Assembly (NCBI GenBank): GCA_030533445.1
Contig: CM060081.1
Coordinates: forward strand, 34,732,111 to 34,796,110
Length of the DNA: 64,000 nucleotides
Direction of reading: 5' to 3'
From: Cyprinodon diabolis
Taxonomy: Eukaryota; Chordata; Actinopteri; Cyprinodontiformes; Cyprinodontidae
In this document: positions 52,141 through 63,505 of the stretch, one piece after another
Numbering within the stretch: position 1 is the first letter of the stretch
Layout: each line of letters begins with the position of its first letter
Translations under genes and position numbers: made by a program
Notes under the pieces: model-generated
What the model was told of the DNA's origin: nothing
Database searches by the model: none
The model's input: the letters and a program-made list of their open reading frames with translations, nothing else

Positions 52141-52685
52141 ATTGCCTTAAATGTTTTTTTATTTTTTATCGCTTTTTTATTACATTAGACCATAGGGAAT
52201 GAAAAATAAAATTAATTAAGTTGGAGCCGGGGTTACGGACTGAGGCGCAACCAGAGAAAGGCGACAGAGACAGTGCTGCGGCTGGTGATTTTGAAATTAA
52301 AATCATATCCAAAATTGATTCCTCATTAAGATAAGCCAAAGTTATTCAAAAGGGTATGTAAGAAAATATATTTTCTTTAGTTTTGTAAAATATAAGTGCC
52401 ATTGACAGCTTTGAGGATCAAAAGTCAAGCTAATCTTTAACTGTGTTCATTAAAATCCATCGAGAGTTTCTGTGCTTGGTAATAAAAAAAAAAGCAGCCA
52501 CCTGTCGCTACCACACCGTTTTTTATTACATTAGATCATAGGGATTATCATTCTACTGCCTCAACATCTTACTCTGATAATAACAGGCGTATTGTTATAC
52601 TGTTTTTGTGTGTTACTTTCTTGCCGTGCAATACGTGACACTCATCCCAGTCTGGTCAAGAAGCAGACTGCGAGGGGTGTCACGT

Positions 52686-52765
52686 GTTGCGAGCTGATAG
52701 CGTAGAGGTTAGGCTGAGTGGTCTGTGATTCAACAGATTGTGGGTTTGATCCCAACTGTGGCCGA
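52686..52765 (+). repeat. tRNA-like module, inner left arm
   Basis: Near-copy of the 52061 unit, with box A at 52698-52708 and box B at 52743-52753. Here it is followed after GAGTTGCC by a different body leading to the LINE-like 3' end. Confidence 0.6.
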
Positions 52766-52944
52766 GTTGCCTCCACAAACGCTACAACATCCAGGGCAAA
52801 ACTAAGTAATGAAACCAGGTTTTCTATTTTTGAAACAACAATTGGAGTTATTCGTTGGACATTCACGCATGAGCCTCCCATGTATAAAAAGAGGAGCTGA
52901 GCAGCTCCTTTAGTCAGAGACTTACAGTAGACACCCTGTCTGTA

Positions 52945-53410
52945 AGAATGAGCGCTACCGCAGGTCATTCGTTCCTGCTGCCACCAGACTCTATAATAAT
53001 GCACTATATCAACAATAACTCCTGTAAAAACCACTGTGCAGCTACATTATAGTTTTGTATTTATTGACTGTGAACAATGTGCTGTGCAATATTTTGAATG
53101 TGTATTATTTCTCCACCTGTATATAAGCCATCCGGATTGCACATATCTTTATTTCTTATTTTTTTTATTTCCTATTTTTGTTTTGTTTTTCATTGTGTGT
53201 GATACATGTACACATGCACCTTAATCCTATTTATCTTGATATACTGTATATACCTGGATATACGGTATATATATTGCTTATTCTTAATGCACCTTTTTCC
53301 TCCATGTTTGCACCTTCAGTAACTTCTACGCCAATATGTGACGAGTGAATTTCTCCGCTGTGAGATCAATAAAGCTCATCTAATCACATCTAATCCAATC
53401 TAAATAAATA
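52945..53410 (+). repeat. LINE 3' end inside the left arm
   Basis: CGCTACCGCAGGTCATTCG and CTGCTGCCACCAGACTCTA read as the C-terminal R-Y-R-R-S-F-(L/V)-P-A-A-T-R-L motif of a non-LTR ORF2. The end, GTGAGATCAATAAAGCTCAT and a degenerate (ATCTA)-type tail, fits a LINE 3' terminus. The first part also lies in the right arm. Confidence 0.55.
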
Positions 53411-53871
53411 CATAAATATATACATGTTCAATAAATAAACAAGTATTCAATTAATTACCCCCCAATAAATGGTGAAATGATATGTTCTCATAATAAATCA
53501 TTTATTTAAAAAATGCTGTTATGTTCCTTTTTTGTAAAGATGCTTTTAAAATGCTTAACTGTTTTTATTCTTTTATTTTCTTTCAAAAAATCACTAGTTT
53601 TTGAAAACACTCACAGCTTTTGGAAGGTATTATATATATATAAACTAACATGCCCGATTTTCAATTTTTTCTTTAATTTAAAAAACGAAAGAAATGGAAA
53701 TGGGGTTTTTACAGGTTTGCTTAAAAAAAAAGATTTATATAGTAGCCCATAATATAATAGTGAAACATAAAGTCAGGAAAATGTGTCATAGAAAATGTTT
53801 TTATTTGCATTTCAACTCAAATCAATGTATCACTGATAGCAAATGACATGTATCTGTTGGCCCTGGGAATA

Positions 53872-54872
<1,001 letters not shown>

Positions 54873-56308
54873 CTCTGACAACAGCTTAGAAACACCACTA
54901 TTTATAAGAGCAGCTGGCAACATTCCAGCGTTTTGTACCGTGCTTGGTTCTACGCACCCCACCCCCTACCCTTGTGCTGTACAGTCTTGAAACATCTTGA
55001 CAAATGGCTTTAGCAGGTTATTCAGAGTTGACGTGGTTGTTTTGCAGACAACTTACTCTCTTGTTCTCTGACAATAGAATTCAACCACCACCATCTACAG
55101 AAGTAGCGACATTCCTGCATGAAGTTGTTTGCTTAATTACTTCTTGATGTTTAGAATAGGATGACATACAAAAGAGGAATCCATTATATCCAGATTACGT
55201 GCTGGGCATACGTACGTGGTTAAATTGTACATTATTTAAATGGAAATACACCTGATGAGCTCACTGACTTGCGCGTTGATCACAGCCATAGCTCACAACA
55301 GCTTAGAAACACTACTAGTTACAAGAGCAGCTGGCAACATTCCAGCGTTTTGTACCGTGCTTGGTTCTACGCACCCCACCCCCTACCCTTGTGCTTTACA
55401 GTCTTGAAATATCTTGTTGAGGTCAGCAAGCTGATTAAACTGCATGCCATCATGAAGTGATAAGAACGCATTACTCACTGCAGTGCATGGTTACATCGAA
55501 GCATACTGTACAGTGTATCTATGGAGTGAAATTTGTTCCTTTATTGTTGCTGGTGAAGAACACGTTTTGTAAATGGAAATATTAAAAAAATAATTTGGAA
55601 ACAATTGCAATACTTTAACATTTATATTTTTAATTTTTTAATACTTAAAATTCATTTTTTTGTGAATCCTTTTTAGTGATATTTTATTTCCTTTTATTTT
55701 ACAGTTTTTATATCTTCATATGTTTTTATTTGTCAAGACAATTCATTTGCAAATTCTGTGTTTTCAGAAGTTTTGTGTTTCGTTTTTGTTTTTCAGATTG
55801 AGTTTAATCAATTGCATTCATTTACAATCTAAGTATTCTCAGATCATTCAAGCCTGCTTAAAAAAGTGCTCACTCTTGATGAAAACAATGACCAATAAAT
55901 ATGCAGTTGCAATACATCATATATGTTTTTCTGGAATAAAGGGTTATTTTTGGATTCATTTCTGGATAACTTTAAAAAAAAAAAAATCCAATCTATGCAA
56001 TGTGCTTTTTTTTAAATTAAAGAACAACAATGACACACTTTACTCTGCTTCCAGGTGTGTTGACTATTTTAACTGTTCAGTTGTTAGCATTTTAACTGTA
56101 TACTGAAAATAAAAATAGGAATCTTCTACAGTATGTCATACAGTTAAAGAAAAACCTCAACTTGGGCTACACAAGTTTGCCAAAAATAGAAACTGCATTC
56201 ATGTTCAACCAATATTTCGATTTTATTTAGATTTTTCTTTGCACCAACCAAAGGGGAGACCCCCTACCCCTCAGGACCCCCGCCTAATCAATGCAAAAAT
56301 AACGACAA
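54873..56308. promoter_or_regulatory. Divergent intergenic region with duplicated blocks
   Basis: It lies between the transposase start (minus) and the BEN-like gene (plus), so it probably holds both promoters. Block P (about 54829-55000, including CAACATTCCAGCGTTTTGTA and CACCCCACCCCCTACCC) recurs at 55248-55425 together with the first codons of a second transposase copy (ATG at 55289). Block D (54998-55098, starting GACAAATGGCTTTAGCAGG) recurs at 56304-56404 just upstream of the BEN-like ORF. The rest, 55426-56300, is AT-rich with no supported gene; the 128-codon ORF at 55720-56106 has no domain. Promoter function is inferred from position only. Confidence 0.45.
55251..55289 (-). pseudogene. 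Duplicated 5' end of the composite-element transposase gene
   Basis: On the minus strand ATGGCTGTGATCAACGCGCA opens a frame ([13 protein letters not shown]) that matches the start of the transposase at 54872. Similarity stops after about 13 codons. This copy lacks the extra base present in the longer gene, so it shows where the frame was broken. Confidence 0.75.
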
Positions 56309-56497
56309 ATGGCTTTAGCAGGTTATTCAGAGTTGACGCGGTTGTTTTACAGACAACTTACTCTCTTGTTCTCTGACAATAGAATTCAACCACCACCATT
56401 TACAGAGACCCCTTCCCCCTCACAGCTCCTCCCTTCTCGGGAAATAAATAGGCCTACAGTATACTGTATGTACAGCTCACAGTTCTACCGACCAGCG

Positions 56498-57418
56498 ATG
56501 GAGACTCGAGGTTTCTACGGAGGAAGCAAAGCCCAAAGACCCTCCAAAGTGGCAAGGACTCTCCTCCCGGCCAACGTCAATATCTCTCCAGGATCATCTT
56601 TAATGAAAGCTACGCAAAAACGTCTCGTCACAAAAAAGGCGGCAGCTGTTACCAAGTTGGTACATGACAGAGATTTTTCCAGAGTACATCATTTGGAAAT
56701 TCTTCTGGCCGAGAGGTCAGCACAGCTGGCCGACAGATCAGCGCAGCTGGCTGAGAAAACAATACAGCTTGTAGCAGCGTCTGCGCGAGTAGCCGAGATG
56801 GATGCAGAGATTGTCCGTTTGAAAGAGGAGAACGAAAAGCTCAAACAGGACATTGAAGGCCTCAGAACGACAAGCCACGTGGATAACCACAGAGGGGGCC
56901 TGGACATTTTACAGGAGGTGAGAGCTGGGATTGGAGAAATTCAGGCGACTTTACGTGAACAGTCAAGGGATTTCACACCTGAGAAACCAATGCCCAGATG
57001 CACATCGACACCTGTAAGAGAGGCGTCCGCCTTGCAGATGTCTCCATTGTCCCTCTCTGCCACATTCAACAACAGCATCCAAGTTCCTAGTCAACACGCT
57101 GACGTGACTTTGCGTGATGTTACACCGGAAGACCACGCTAGGATACGCCAACAGAGCCACGGCCAGGTGGGCAGATACGGATGCCTGCTCTTCAGGTCCA
57201 TCATTTCAGAGGAACATTACATGGCCTGGAGCAAAACCACCAACTGGGATGGGGTGAGGGGAAAGCGAGCACTGCCGCAAAATGTCAGAGACTTTGTGGT
57301 TTCAACACTGCAGCGAAAGTTTCCTGATATGGGGAAGAGTGACTTGAAGGACTGCATTGATAAGATCAACGAATTTCTCCGTACAACACGCAAATCATTC
57401 CAACGACTTTCAATGTAA
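56498..57418 (+). CDS. Coiled-coil protein with BEN-like C-terminal domain
   Basis: An intact ORF of 306 codons from the chosen ATG (METRGFYGG). The frame is open upstream to 56309, giving up to 369 residues, but those extra codons lie in duplicated promoter sequence. The basic N-terminus (residues 10-65) is followed by a heptad-rich coiled coil at about residues 68-122, with the repeated unit (R/D)RSAQLA and then VRLKEENEKLKQDIEGL. A Ser/Thr/Pro-rich linker follows. The C-terminal 80 residues, from about GRYGCLLFRSIIS through YMAWSKTTNWDG and ALPQNVRDFVVSTLQRKFPD to KINEFLRTTRK, have the look of a BEN domain, a DNA- and protein-binding fold of chromatin factors and some transposons and viruses. 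It is divergent from the transposase. Candidate role: an accessory DNA-binding protein of the element, or a captured host gene. Codon composition is balanced and there are no stops, so it may be under constraint. Confidence 0.75.
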   Translation: METRGFYGGSKAQRPSKVARTLLPANVNISPGSSLMKATQKRLVTKKAAAVTKLVHDRDFSRVHHLEILLAERSAQLADRSAQLAEKTIQLVAASARVAEMDAEIVRLKEENEKLKQDIEGLRTTSHVDNHRGGLDILQEVRAGIGEIQATLREQSRDFTPEKPMPRCTSTPVREASALQMSPLSLSATFNNSIQVPSQHADVTLRDVTPEDHARIRQQSHGQVGRYGCLLFRSIISEEHYMAWSKTTNWDGVRGKRALPQNVRDFVVSTLQRKFPDMGKSDLKDCIDKINEFLRTTRKSFQRLSM

Positions 57419-57438
57419 ACCTGTTCAGTATTCATCAC

Positions 57439-57444
57439 AATAAA
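57439..57444 (+). terminator. Polyadenylation signal of the BEN-like gene
   Basis: AATAAA lies 21 bases after the TAA stop of the BEN-like ORF and is followed by a T-rich stretch (CACTTTTCCCACTTTGTATT). Confidence 0.6.
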
Positions 57445-57628
57445 CATATTTTCTCTCATGCACTTTTCCCACTTTGTATTGTTTTAAAATCTAATCTGAA
57501 ATATAGAAATAGAAAATATAGAAACAAAATGTTTCACAGCAGTTTTTTCAGAAACAGAATCAGGTTTATTGACATTGTCAGTGAAGGAGTTCACAAACTA
57601 GGGATTTTTTATGGTACAATCATGCAAG

Positions 57629-57715
57629 ATGACACATCTCACAGCTGATGAGAAAAACATGGTGAAACAAATGAATACTGTGCTCGCTGTTATTCAACCG
57701 CTCGACATCGGTGTT
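57629..57715 (+). pseudogene. Pogo-like DDE transposase fragment A
   Basis: ATGACACATCTCACAGCTGA opens a frame reading MTHLTADEKNMVKQMNTVLA followed by VIQPLDIGVN. In pogo/Tigger-type (DDE_1) transposases a similar block runs from AHLTD..K to LQPLDVGVN, with a PGGLTS.. segment between; that segment is missing here. It overlaps in sequence with fragment B at 60040, so they are two copies of one gene piece. Confidence 0.7.
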
Positions 57716-57719
57716 AACC

Positions 57720-60039
57720 AGTCGCAGCAGAAGCAGCGTGTATAGGCGCAGCAAAAGGTCCCGCAGCTTATTTTAAGCATCTGACGCGCTTGACGCGCTG
57801 CTGCTGCTCGAGATAAAAGTGAAGTTTTGCTGCTGGAAGCGCCGCATCAACCAATCAGAGAAGCTGATCTGGGAGCTGACAGCGAGACAGACACATCGCT
57901 CTGATGACATATGCGGAACATGAAAGCCGTTGGACGTGCTATCGAGAGACGTGTAAAAAAATCAGGTCTCTGTACACAAGCAGGCATATAAGGAACATCA
58001 GAAAGCTTATGCCTTTTCTCTTAAGGAAGCACGGTCTAAGTATTATTCCAACATTATCAACAGCTGTCCGGGAAATTCCAAACAGCTTTTCTCGACAATA
58101 AAACATCTCCTTCATCCCAATCAACAAACTGAGGATGAGGATTCGACTGAAAAATGCAATCTGTTTCTCTCATTCTTCAAAAACAAAGTTAATTCTATTA
58201 GATCTCAGCTCCACAGCCTTCCTGATCTTCGGCTGCCATCTACCCTTGTACACCATGGGTCCATGAGCTGCTTTGATGAAGTTGCAAAGAGTGAAGTGGA
58301 GAACATCCTCAAGAAAATGAAGCCTTCATCTTGTGCCCTGGATCCCTGCCCCTCATCACTCATAAAATCTAATCATGCCGCAATAAGTCCGTTAATCACA
58401 CAAATAATAAACAAATCACTGAAATCTGGTCATGTTCCATTGCCTCTTAAAACAGCTATCATTAAACCTCTTCTAAAGAAATCTACCCTGGATCAAGATA
58501 TTCTTTCCAATTACCGCCCAATTTCACATCTTCCTTTTCTGTCAAAAGTGCTGGAAAAAGCTGTTGCCACTCAGCTGCAGCTTCATCTAGAACAAAACTC
58601 CCTGTACGAGAAATTTCAGTCTGGGTTTCGTTCTGCTCACAGCACTGAGACCGCTTTGCTGAGAGTTACTAATGACATCTACATGGCAGCTGATGCTGGG
58701 TCTACATCTCTCCTTGTTCTCCTTGATCTAACTGCAGCCTTTGACACTGTGGACCATAACATCCTACTACACCGTCTTCATGCGGAGGTCGGTCTCTGTG
58801 ACACTGTTCTGGACTGGTTTAAATGTTTTCTCTCCAATCGGCTGGAATGTGTTAGCCTCGGCAAGGCCAAGTCCCAGGCTATCTCTGTCTCCTGTGGTGT
58901 CCTACAAGGGTCAGTATTAGGGCCCCTGCTGTTTTCCCTTTACATGCTACCTTTGGGTCAAATCATAAATCGATATAACATCTCCTTTCACTGCTACGCC
59001 GACGATATACAACTTTATATTAGAACTGGAGCATCATCACCATCTTCACTTAATGCTTTCACTACCTGCCTGGAGGAGATAAGGAAGTGGATGACTCAGA
59101 ATTTCCTTCAGTTAAACTGCTCCAAAACTGAGGCCATGCTGATCGGAACACCTCACCAGGTTCAATCTTCAACTATGACGACTGTTTTCTTTTCTGGACA
59201 AGACATCCCCCTTTCCACCATAGTTACAAATCTTGGAGTTAGAATGGATTCTCAACTTACTTTTGAAAATCACATTAAGCATCTGTTTAAAATCTGTTTC
59301 CTTCATCTTCGTAATATCTCCAAAATTCGTCCGTTTCTTTCTTTTTCTGATGCTGAGACTCTCGATCATGCATTTGTCTCCTCCAGGTTAGACTACTGCA
59401 ACTCTCTGTTTGTTGGAATCCATAAAAAACATCTTCAGAAGCTCCAATACATTCAAAACAGCGCAGCCAGGATTCTTTTGAGGGCCCGCAAATCTGCCCA
59501 TATTACACCTATTCTGCATGACCTTCACTGGCTTCCCATCACCTGCAGAATTCAATACAAAATCGCGCTCATCACCCATCAGTGTTTAAACGGATCCTCA
59601 CCGGATTATCTGAAGGACCTTCTCACTCCACATTCATCCACCAGATCTCTTCGATCACAAGACTGCAACTTCCTTCACCTTCCTCGCTCCAGATTAAGGT
59701 CCATGGGAGATCGGGCCTTCGCTGTCGCTGCCCCCCGTCTCTGGAACTCTCTCCCAGATCATCTGAGAGCTCCACAACCACTGACTGATTTTAAAAGAGG
59801 CTTGAAGACTTTTTTTATTTAAGCAAGCCTATTCTGCCTCCACATGATTTTTATGATGTTGATTTTTATCTTTGATTTTATTTACACTGTGTAGCACTTT
59901 GAGATTTTTGTTAATGACCACATGATTTTTATGATGTTGATTTTTATCTTTGATTTTATTTGCACTGTGTAGCACTTTGAGATTTTTGTTAATGAAAAGT
60001 GCGGTACAAATTGGATTTATTATTATTATTATTATTATA
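57720..60039 (+). mobile_element. Truncated LINE inserted in the composite element
   Basis: The LINE body ends with a 3' UTR in which an 80-base unit (CCACATGATTTTTATGATGT to TTTTTGTTAATGA) is present twice in tandem at about 59839-59998. Then come GTGCGGTACAAATTGGATTT and a (TTA)n tail at 60016-60039. The left boundary is uncertain (between about 57720 and 57950), and no target duplication was identified. Confidence 0.7.
57957..59822 (+). pseudogene. LINE ORF2, 5'-truncated, with intact reverse transcriptase
   Basis: An open frame of 621 codons plus stop, with no initiating Met at its start; the first in-frame Met of the long run is at 58263. It encodes a non-LTR reverse transcriptase that would copy its RNA at a nicked chromosomal target. 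Counting from 58263: SNYRPIS at about 82-88, motif A LLVLLDLTAAFDTVDH near 150-165, GVLQGSVLGPLLF near 212-224 and catalytic YADD at 245-248. The C-terminal part ends in APRLWNSLPDHLRA. These features fit the L2/CR1/Jockey side of LINEs, as seen in many fish. The N-terminal endonuclease is missing, so this copy cannot move alone. Confidence 0.88.
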
Positions 60040-60246
60040 TGATATTAAGGCAAATGAGAAGGGCTGGATGGATGAGGAGATGATGAAAGAGTGGCTGAGG
60101 CAGGTGTATGTGAGGAGACCAGGTGTTTTTTTCCACGCATCACCATCGCTGTTAATCTGTGACTCCATGCGTGCCCATCTCACAGCCGATGTGAAAAACA
60201 TGGTGAATCAAATGAACGCTGTGCTTTATGTTTCACTATTATATTA
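60040..60246 (+). pseudogene. Pogo-like DDE transposase fragment B
   Basis: The frame reads KANEKGWMDEEMMKEWL, then YVRRPGVFFHASPS, LLICDSMRAHL and TADVKNMVNQMN. This is the central block of pogo/Tigger-type transposases (G-W-M-(D/N), then a catalytic Asp in (W/C)D(S/M).(R/K)AH). It then runs into the right inverted arm. No start, N-terminal DNA-binding domain or C-terminal catalytic residues are present. Confidence 0.75.
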
Positions 60247-61650
60247 TGGGCTACTATATAAATCTTTTTTTTAAGCAAACCTGTAAAAACCCCATTTCCA
60301 TTTCTTTTGTTTTTCAAATTAAAGACAAAATTGAAAATCAAGCATTTTAGTTTATATATATATAATACCTTTCAAAAACTGTGAGTGTTTTGTATCACAC
60401 ACAATGAAAAACAAAACAAAAATAGGAAATAAAAAAAATAAGAAATAAAGATATGTACAATCCGGATGGCTTATATACAGGTGGAGAAATATTGCACATT
60501 CAACATATTGCACAGCACATTATTCACAGTCAATAAATACAAAACTATAATGTAGCTGCACAGTGGTTTTTACAGGAGTTATTGTTGATATAGTGCATTA
60601 TTATAGAGTCTGGTGGCAGCAGGAACGAATGACCTGCGGTAGCGCTCCTTCTTACAGACAGGGTGTCTACTGTAAGTCTCTGATTAAAGGAGCTGCTCAG
60701 CTCCTCTTTTTATACATGGGAGGCTCATGCGTGAATGTCCAACGAATAACTCCAATTGTTGTTTCAAAAATAGAAAACCTGGTTTCATTACTTAGTTTTG
60801 CCCTGGATGTTGTAGCGTTTGTGGACGCTACGTCGCTACTTGATAAAAACAATAACGTCAATACTGGAAAGTTACTTGATAAATAATGCAGCAGCGCTAC
60901 TGCCCATCACTGGAAACTATGTAATGATAATGATGATAATAAATAATAACAACACACAAAAACAGTATAACAATACGCCTCTTATTATCAGAGTAAGATG
61001 TTGAGGCTGTAGAATGATAATCCCTATGGTCTAATGTAATAAAAAAGCGATAAAAAAAAAAAAAAACCATTTAAGGCAACTCGGCCACAGTTGGGATCAA
61101 ACCCGCAATCTGTTGAACCACAGACCACTCAGCCTAACCTCTACGCTATCAGCTCGCAACACGTGACACCCCTCGCAGTCTGCTTCTTGACCAGACTGGG
61201 ATGAGTGTCACGTATTGCACGGCAAGAAAATAACACACAAAAACAGTATAACAATACGCCTGTTATTATAAGAGTAAGATGTTGAGGCAGTAGAATGATA
61301 ATCCCTATGATCTAATGTAATAAAACACGGTGTGGTAGCGACAGGTGGTTGCTTTTTTTTTAATTACAGACCAAGCACAGAAACTCTCGATGGATTTTAA
61401 TGAACACAGTTAAAGATTAGCTTGACTATTGATCCTCAAAGCTGTCAACAGCACTTATATTTTACAAAACTAAAGAAAACATATTTTCTTACATACCCTT
61501 TTGAATAACTTTGGCTTATCTTAATGAGGAATCAACTTTGGATATGATTTTAATTTCAAAATCACCAGCCGCAGCACTGTCTCTGTCGCCTTTCTCTGGT
61601 TGCGCCTCAGTCCGTATCCCTGGCTCCAACTTAATTAATTTTATTTTTCA
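60222..61650 (-). repeat. Right inverted arm of the composite element
   Basis: Reverse-oriented match to the left arm, from GTTTCACTATTATATTATGG to TTAATTAATTTTATTTTTCA. It includes the LINE 3' part (about 60400-60660), an arm-specific segment with TGCAGCAGCGCTACTGCCCA (60835-61070) and a tRNA-like module. The ORF 60563-60886 is antisense to the LINE piece. Confidence 0.85.
61081..61160 (-). repeat. tRNA-like module, right arm
   Basis: On the minus strand this has the same GTTGCGAGCTGATAGCGTAG start, box A and box B (GGTTTGATCCC) as the left-arm units. Confidence 0.6.
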
Positions 61651-62040
61651 TTAAATAACAGAGATGCAGATAAATAGAAATAAACAGATCTCAGATAAGA
61701 TCGGAGGTGTATCTATAACTACGCAACCATTTTCATAAAATAAGATTATGCAGTCACTATGTTAAATTAATTCATTAACTTTATTTTAATCAAAAACAAA
61801 ATAAAGTAGCACAATATCACATCAAGATCCCCAATAAACCTGCTTTTCAGTTGACTGCAGGCCCACAAACGTCACCCTCAGCACGGCAGAGGTCCCAAGC
61901 GCCACCTGGTGGTGTTCCGGGTACATTGCAGCTCTTTTTGAAAAAAAAAAAACTGACCTCAGGAAATACATCGTGATTCACGCATGAATCACACAGGAAT
62001 CATGCAGGAAACTGTCCATTTCCAACCAGTGCCCACTGTA

Positions 62041-63412
62041 AAACTCTTTAAAACTACATTTGTACCATAAATCAGCTCTTAGACTTTAGACTGAGTAAAA
62101 AATAACAAAATTTCGTTTTGTTTACAAAAAAAAAACAAGGTGCAGAAAAACCACATTGATATGATCAGTTTGATGTAGGGGCGGAGTTGCGCTCTGCTCA
62201 TCCTCTGCAGGAAGTACATGTACTCTTCTCACTTTATCATCTAAGCAGCTCTGCATTTCTTTCTTACTTTGACATTTTTCTGTCCCTTTACTTCTGTTTT
62301 CAAATTGGTTTGTATCAGAACAATAATAACCTGACAAATTGTTATATACTGATGCTAACTGGAAAACACCATTGAACTTGACTCTGTTTAATTTAATATG
62401 ATGTGAACAAATCAGCCTGAATTCACAATAATTCTTTTAATACTAGTTGATTGAGTTCACATTAGACTGTATAAAGTTTTATTTCAATAAACGTGTTTGC
62501 TTTCACTGATAAATAAGTAAATTATCAGTTTATGCATTACTCTAGATAAAACTTGCAGTCAATATACTTGAGCACATTGCTGCAGATGGCAGATTTGTGT
62601 TCAGACCTTGAAACACAAGTAAGGAATCTGAACACCCATTCAACTTTGTTAAATCTTTAGAAAGTGTAGGCAGAATACCACAGACTGAGAAAACATACAC
62701 AGTTTAACCACAATGTTAAAACTTAAGCACCTTTCAGGTATTATGATCTTTGTGTAGTAAATTCTAAAATAAGACATATTGGACAAACTACAGCAGGAAC
62801 AGCTTATTTCTAAAATCCTCAATGTATTTCTTTAGACTTTATTTTCATTTTACTGTTTTCTGTTCTCTCTCTGAACAAACAGCACATTGTTTGGTTGTTT
62901 CTATCCTGTTGATGCTAAAGTTAAATAATTAAGTAATTCATAATTATTTGGCCACCTTGGTCTTAGGTAATTTTCTCATGAATTCTTTCTAAAATTAGTC
63001 TATCTATCAAGAATTTTTATGTTTTCTATTTTTGTCTCAAACTCCCTCGCCTGCTGCAGATAATTTGCATTCAGACCATGAAAGCCCTAATAGCCTACCA
63101 AGTATCACTCTGACATTCTGTGTGGTGATTCCACATATTATCAACTTTGAATAGCTATTTTTTATATTGTTTTCTGAATTTTTCACCCTCCAGTAAGTTA
63201 AAAGATGAGTACCCTCAATATGAAAAGTAGTGGTTATAAACAACACACGTTGTTGTGCAAAATTAAACTTCCATTTTTTTCTATCTTATATTTCATTCTA
63301 TTCCTTGAAGGTGTAGCAGGCCCTTTCCGTTTTTATCATTAGAGAAGGAGGAAAGAGATGGATGAACAATCTGATTATAGCACAGTATGTAATATCCAAG
63401 CTACTGTTTATC

Positions 63413-63413
<1 letters not shown>
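62041..63413. other. Intronic sequence, nothing recognised
   Basis: AT-rich flank of the composite element with no supported gene or repeat. Confidence 0.5.

Positions 63414-63503
<90 letters not shown>
63414..63503. repeat. (AT)n microsatellite
   Basis: About 45 AT units. The ORF across it (IYIYIY) is an artefact. Confidence 0.97.

Positions 63504-63505
<2 letters not shown>

Larger units (their letters stand above)
52200..53773 (+). repeat. Left inverted arm of the composite element
   Basis: It runs from AAAATAAAATTAATTAAGTT to CCATAATATAATAGTGAAAC and matches 60222-61650 in reverse. It includes a tRNA-like module (52686-52765), a LINE 3' end (about 52945-53410) and a terminal AT-rich part. 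About 400 bp at 53204-53607 is absent from the right arm, and about 240 bp of the right arm (60835-61070) is absent here. The minus-strand ORF 52642-53034 recurs in the right arm only because the DNA is repeated. Confidence 0.85.

Noticed and set aside
52642..53034. 130-codon minus-strand ORF repeated at 60563-60886
   Set aside because: Antisense to a LINE 3' end that lies in both inverted arms. Conservation between the two reflects the arm duplication rather than a gene.
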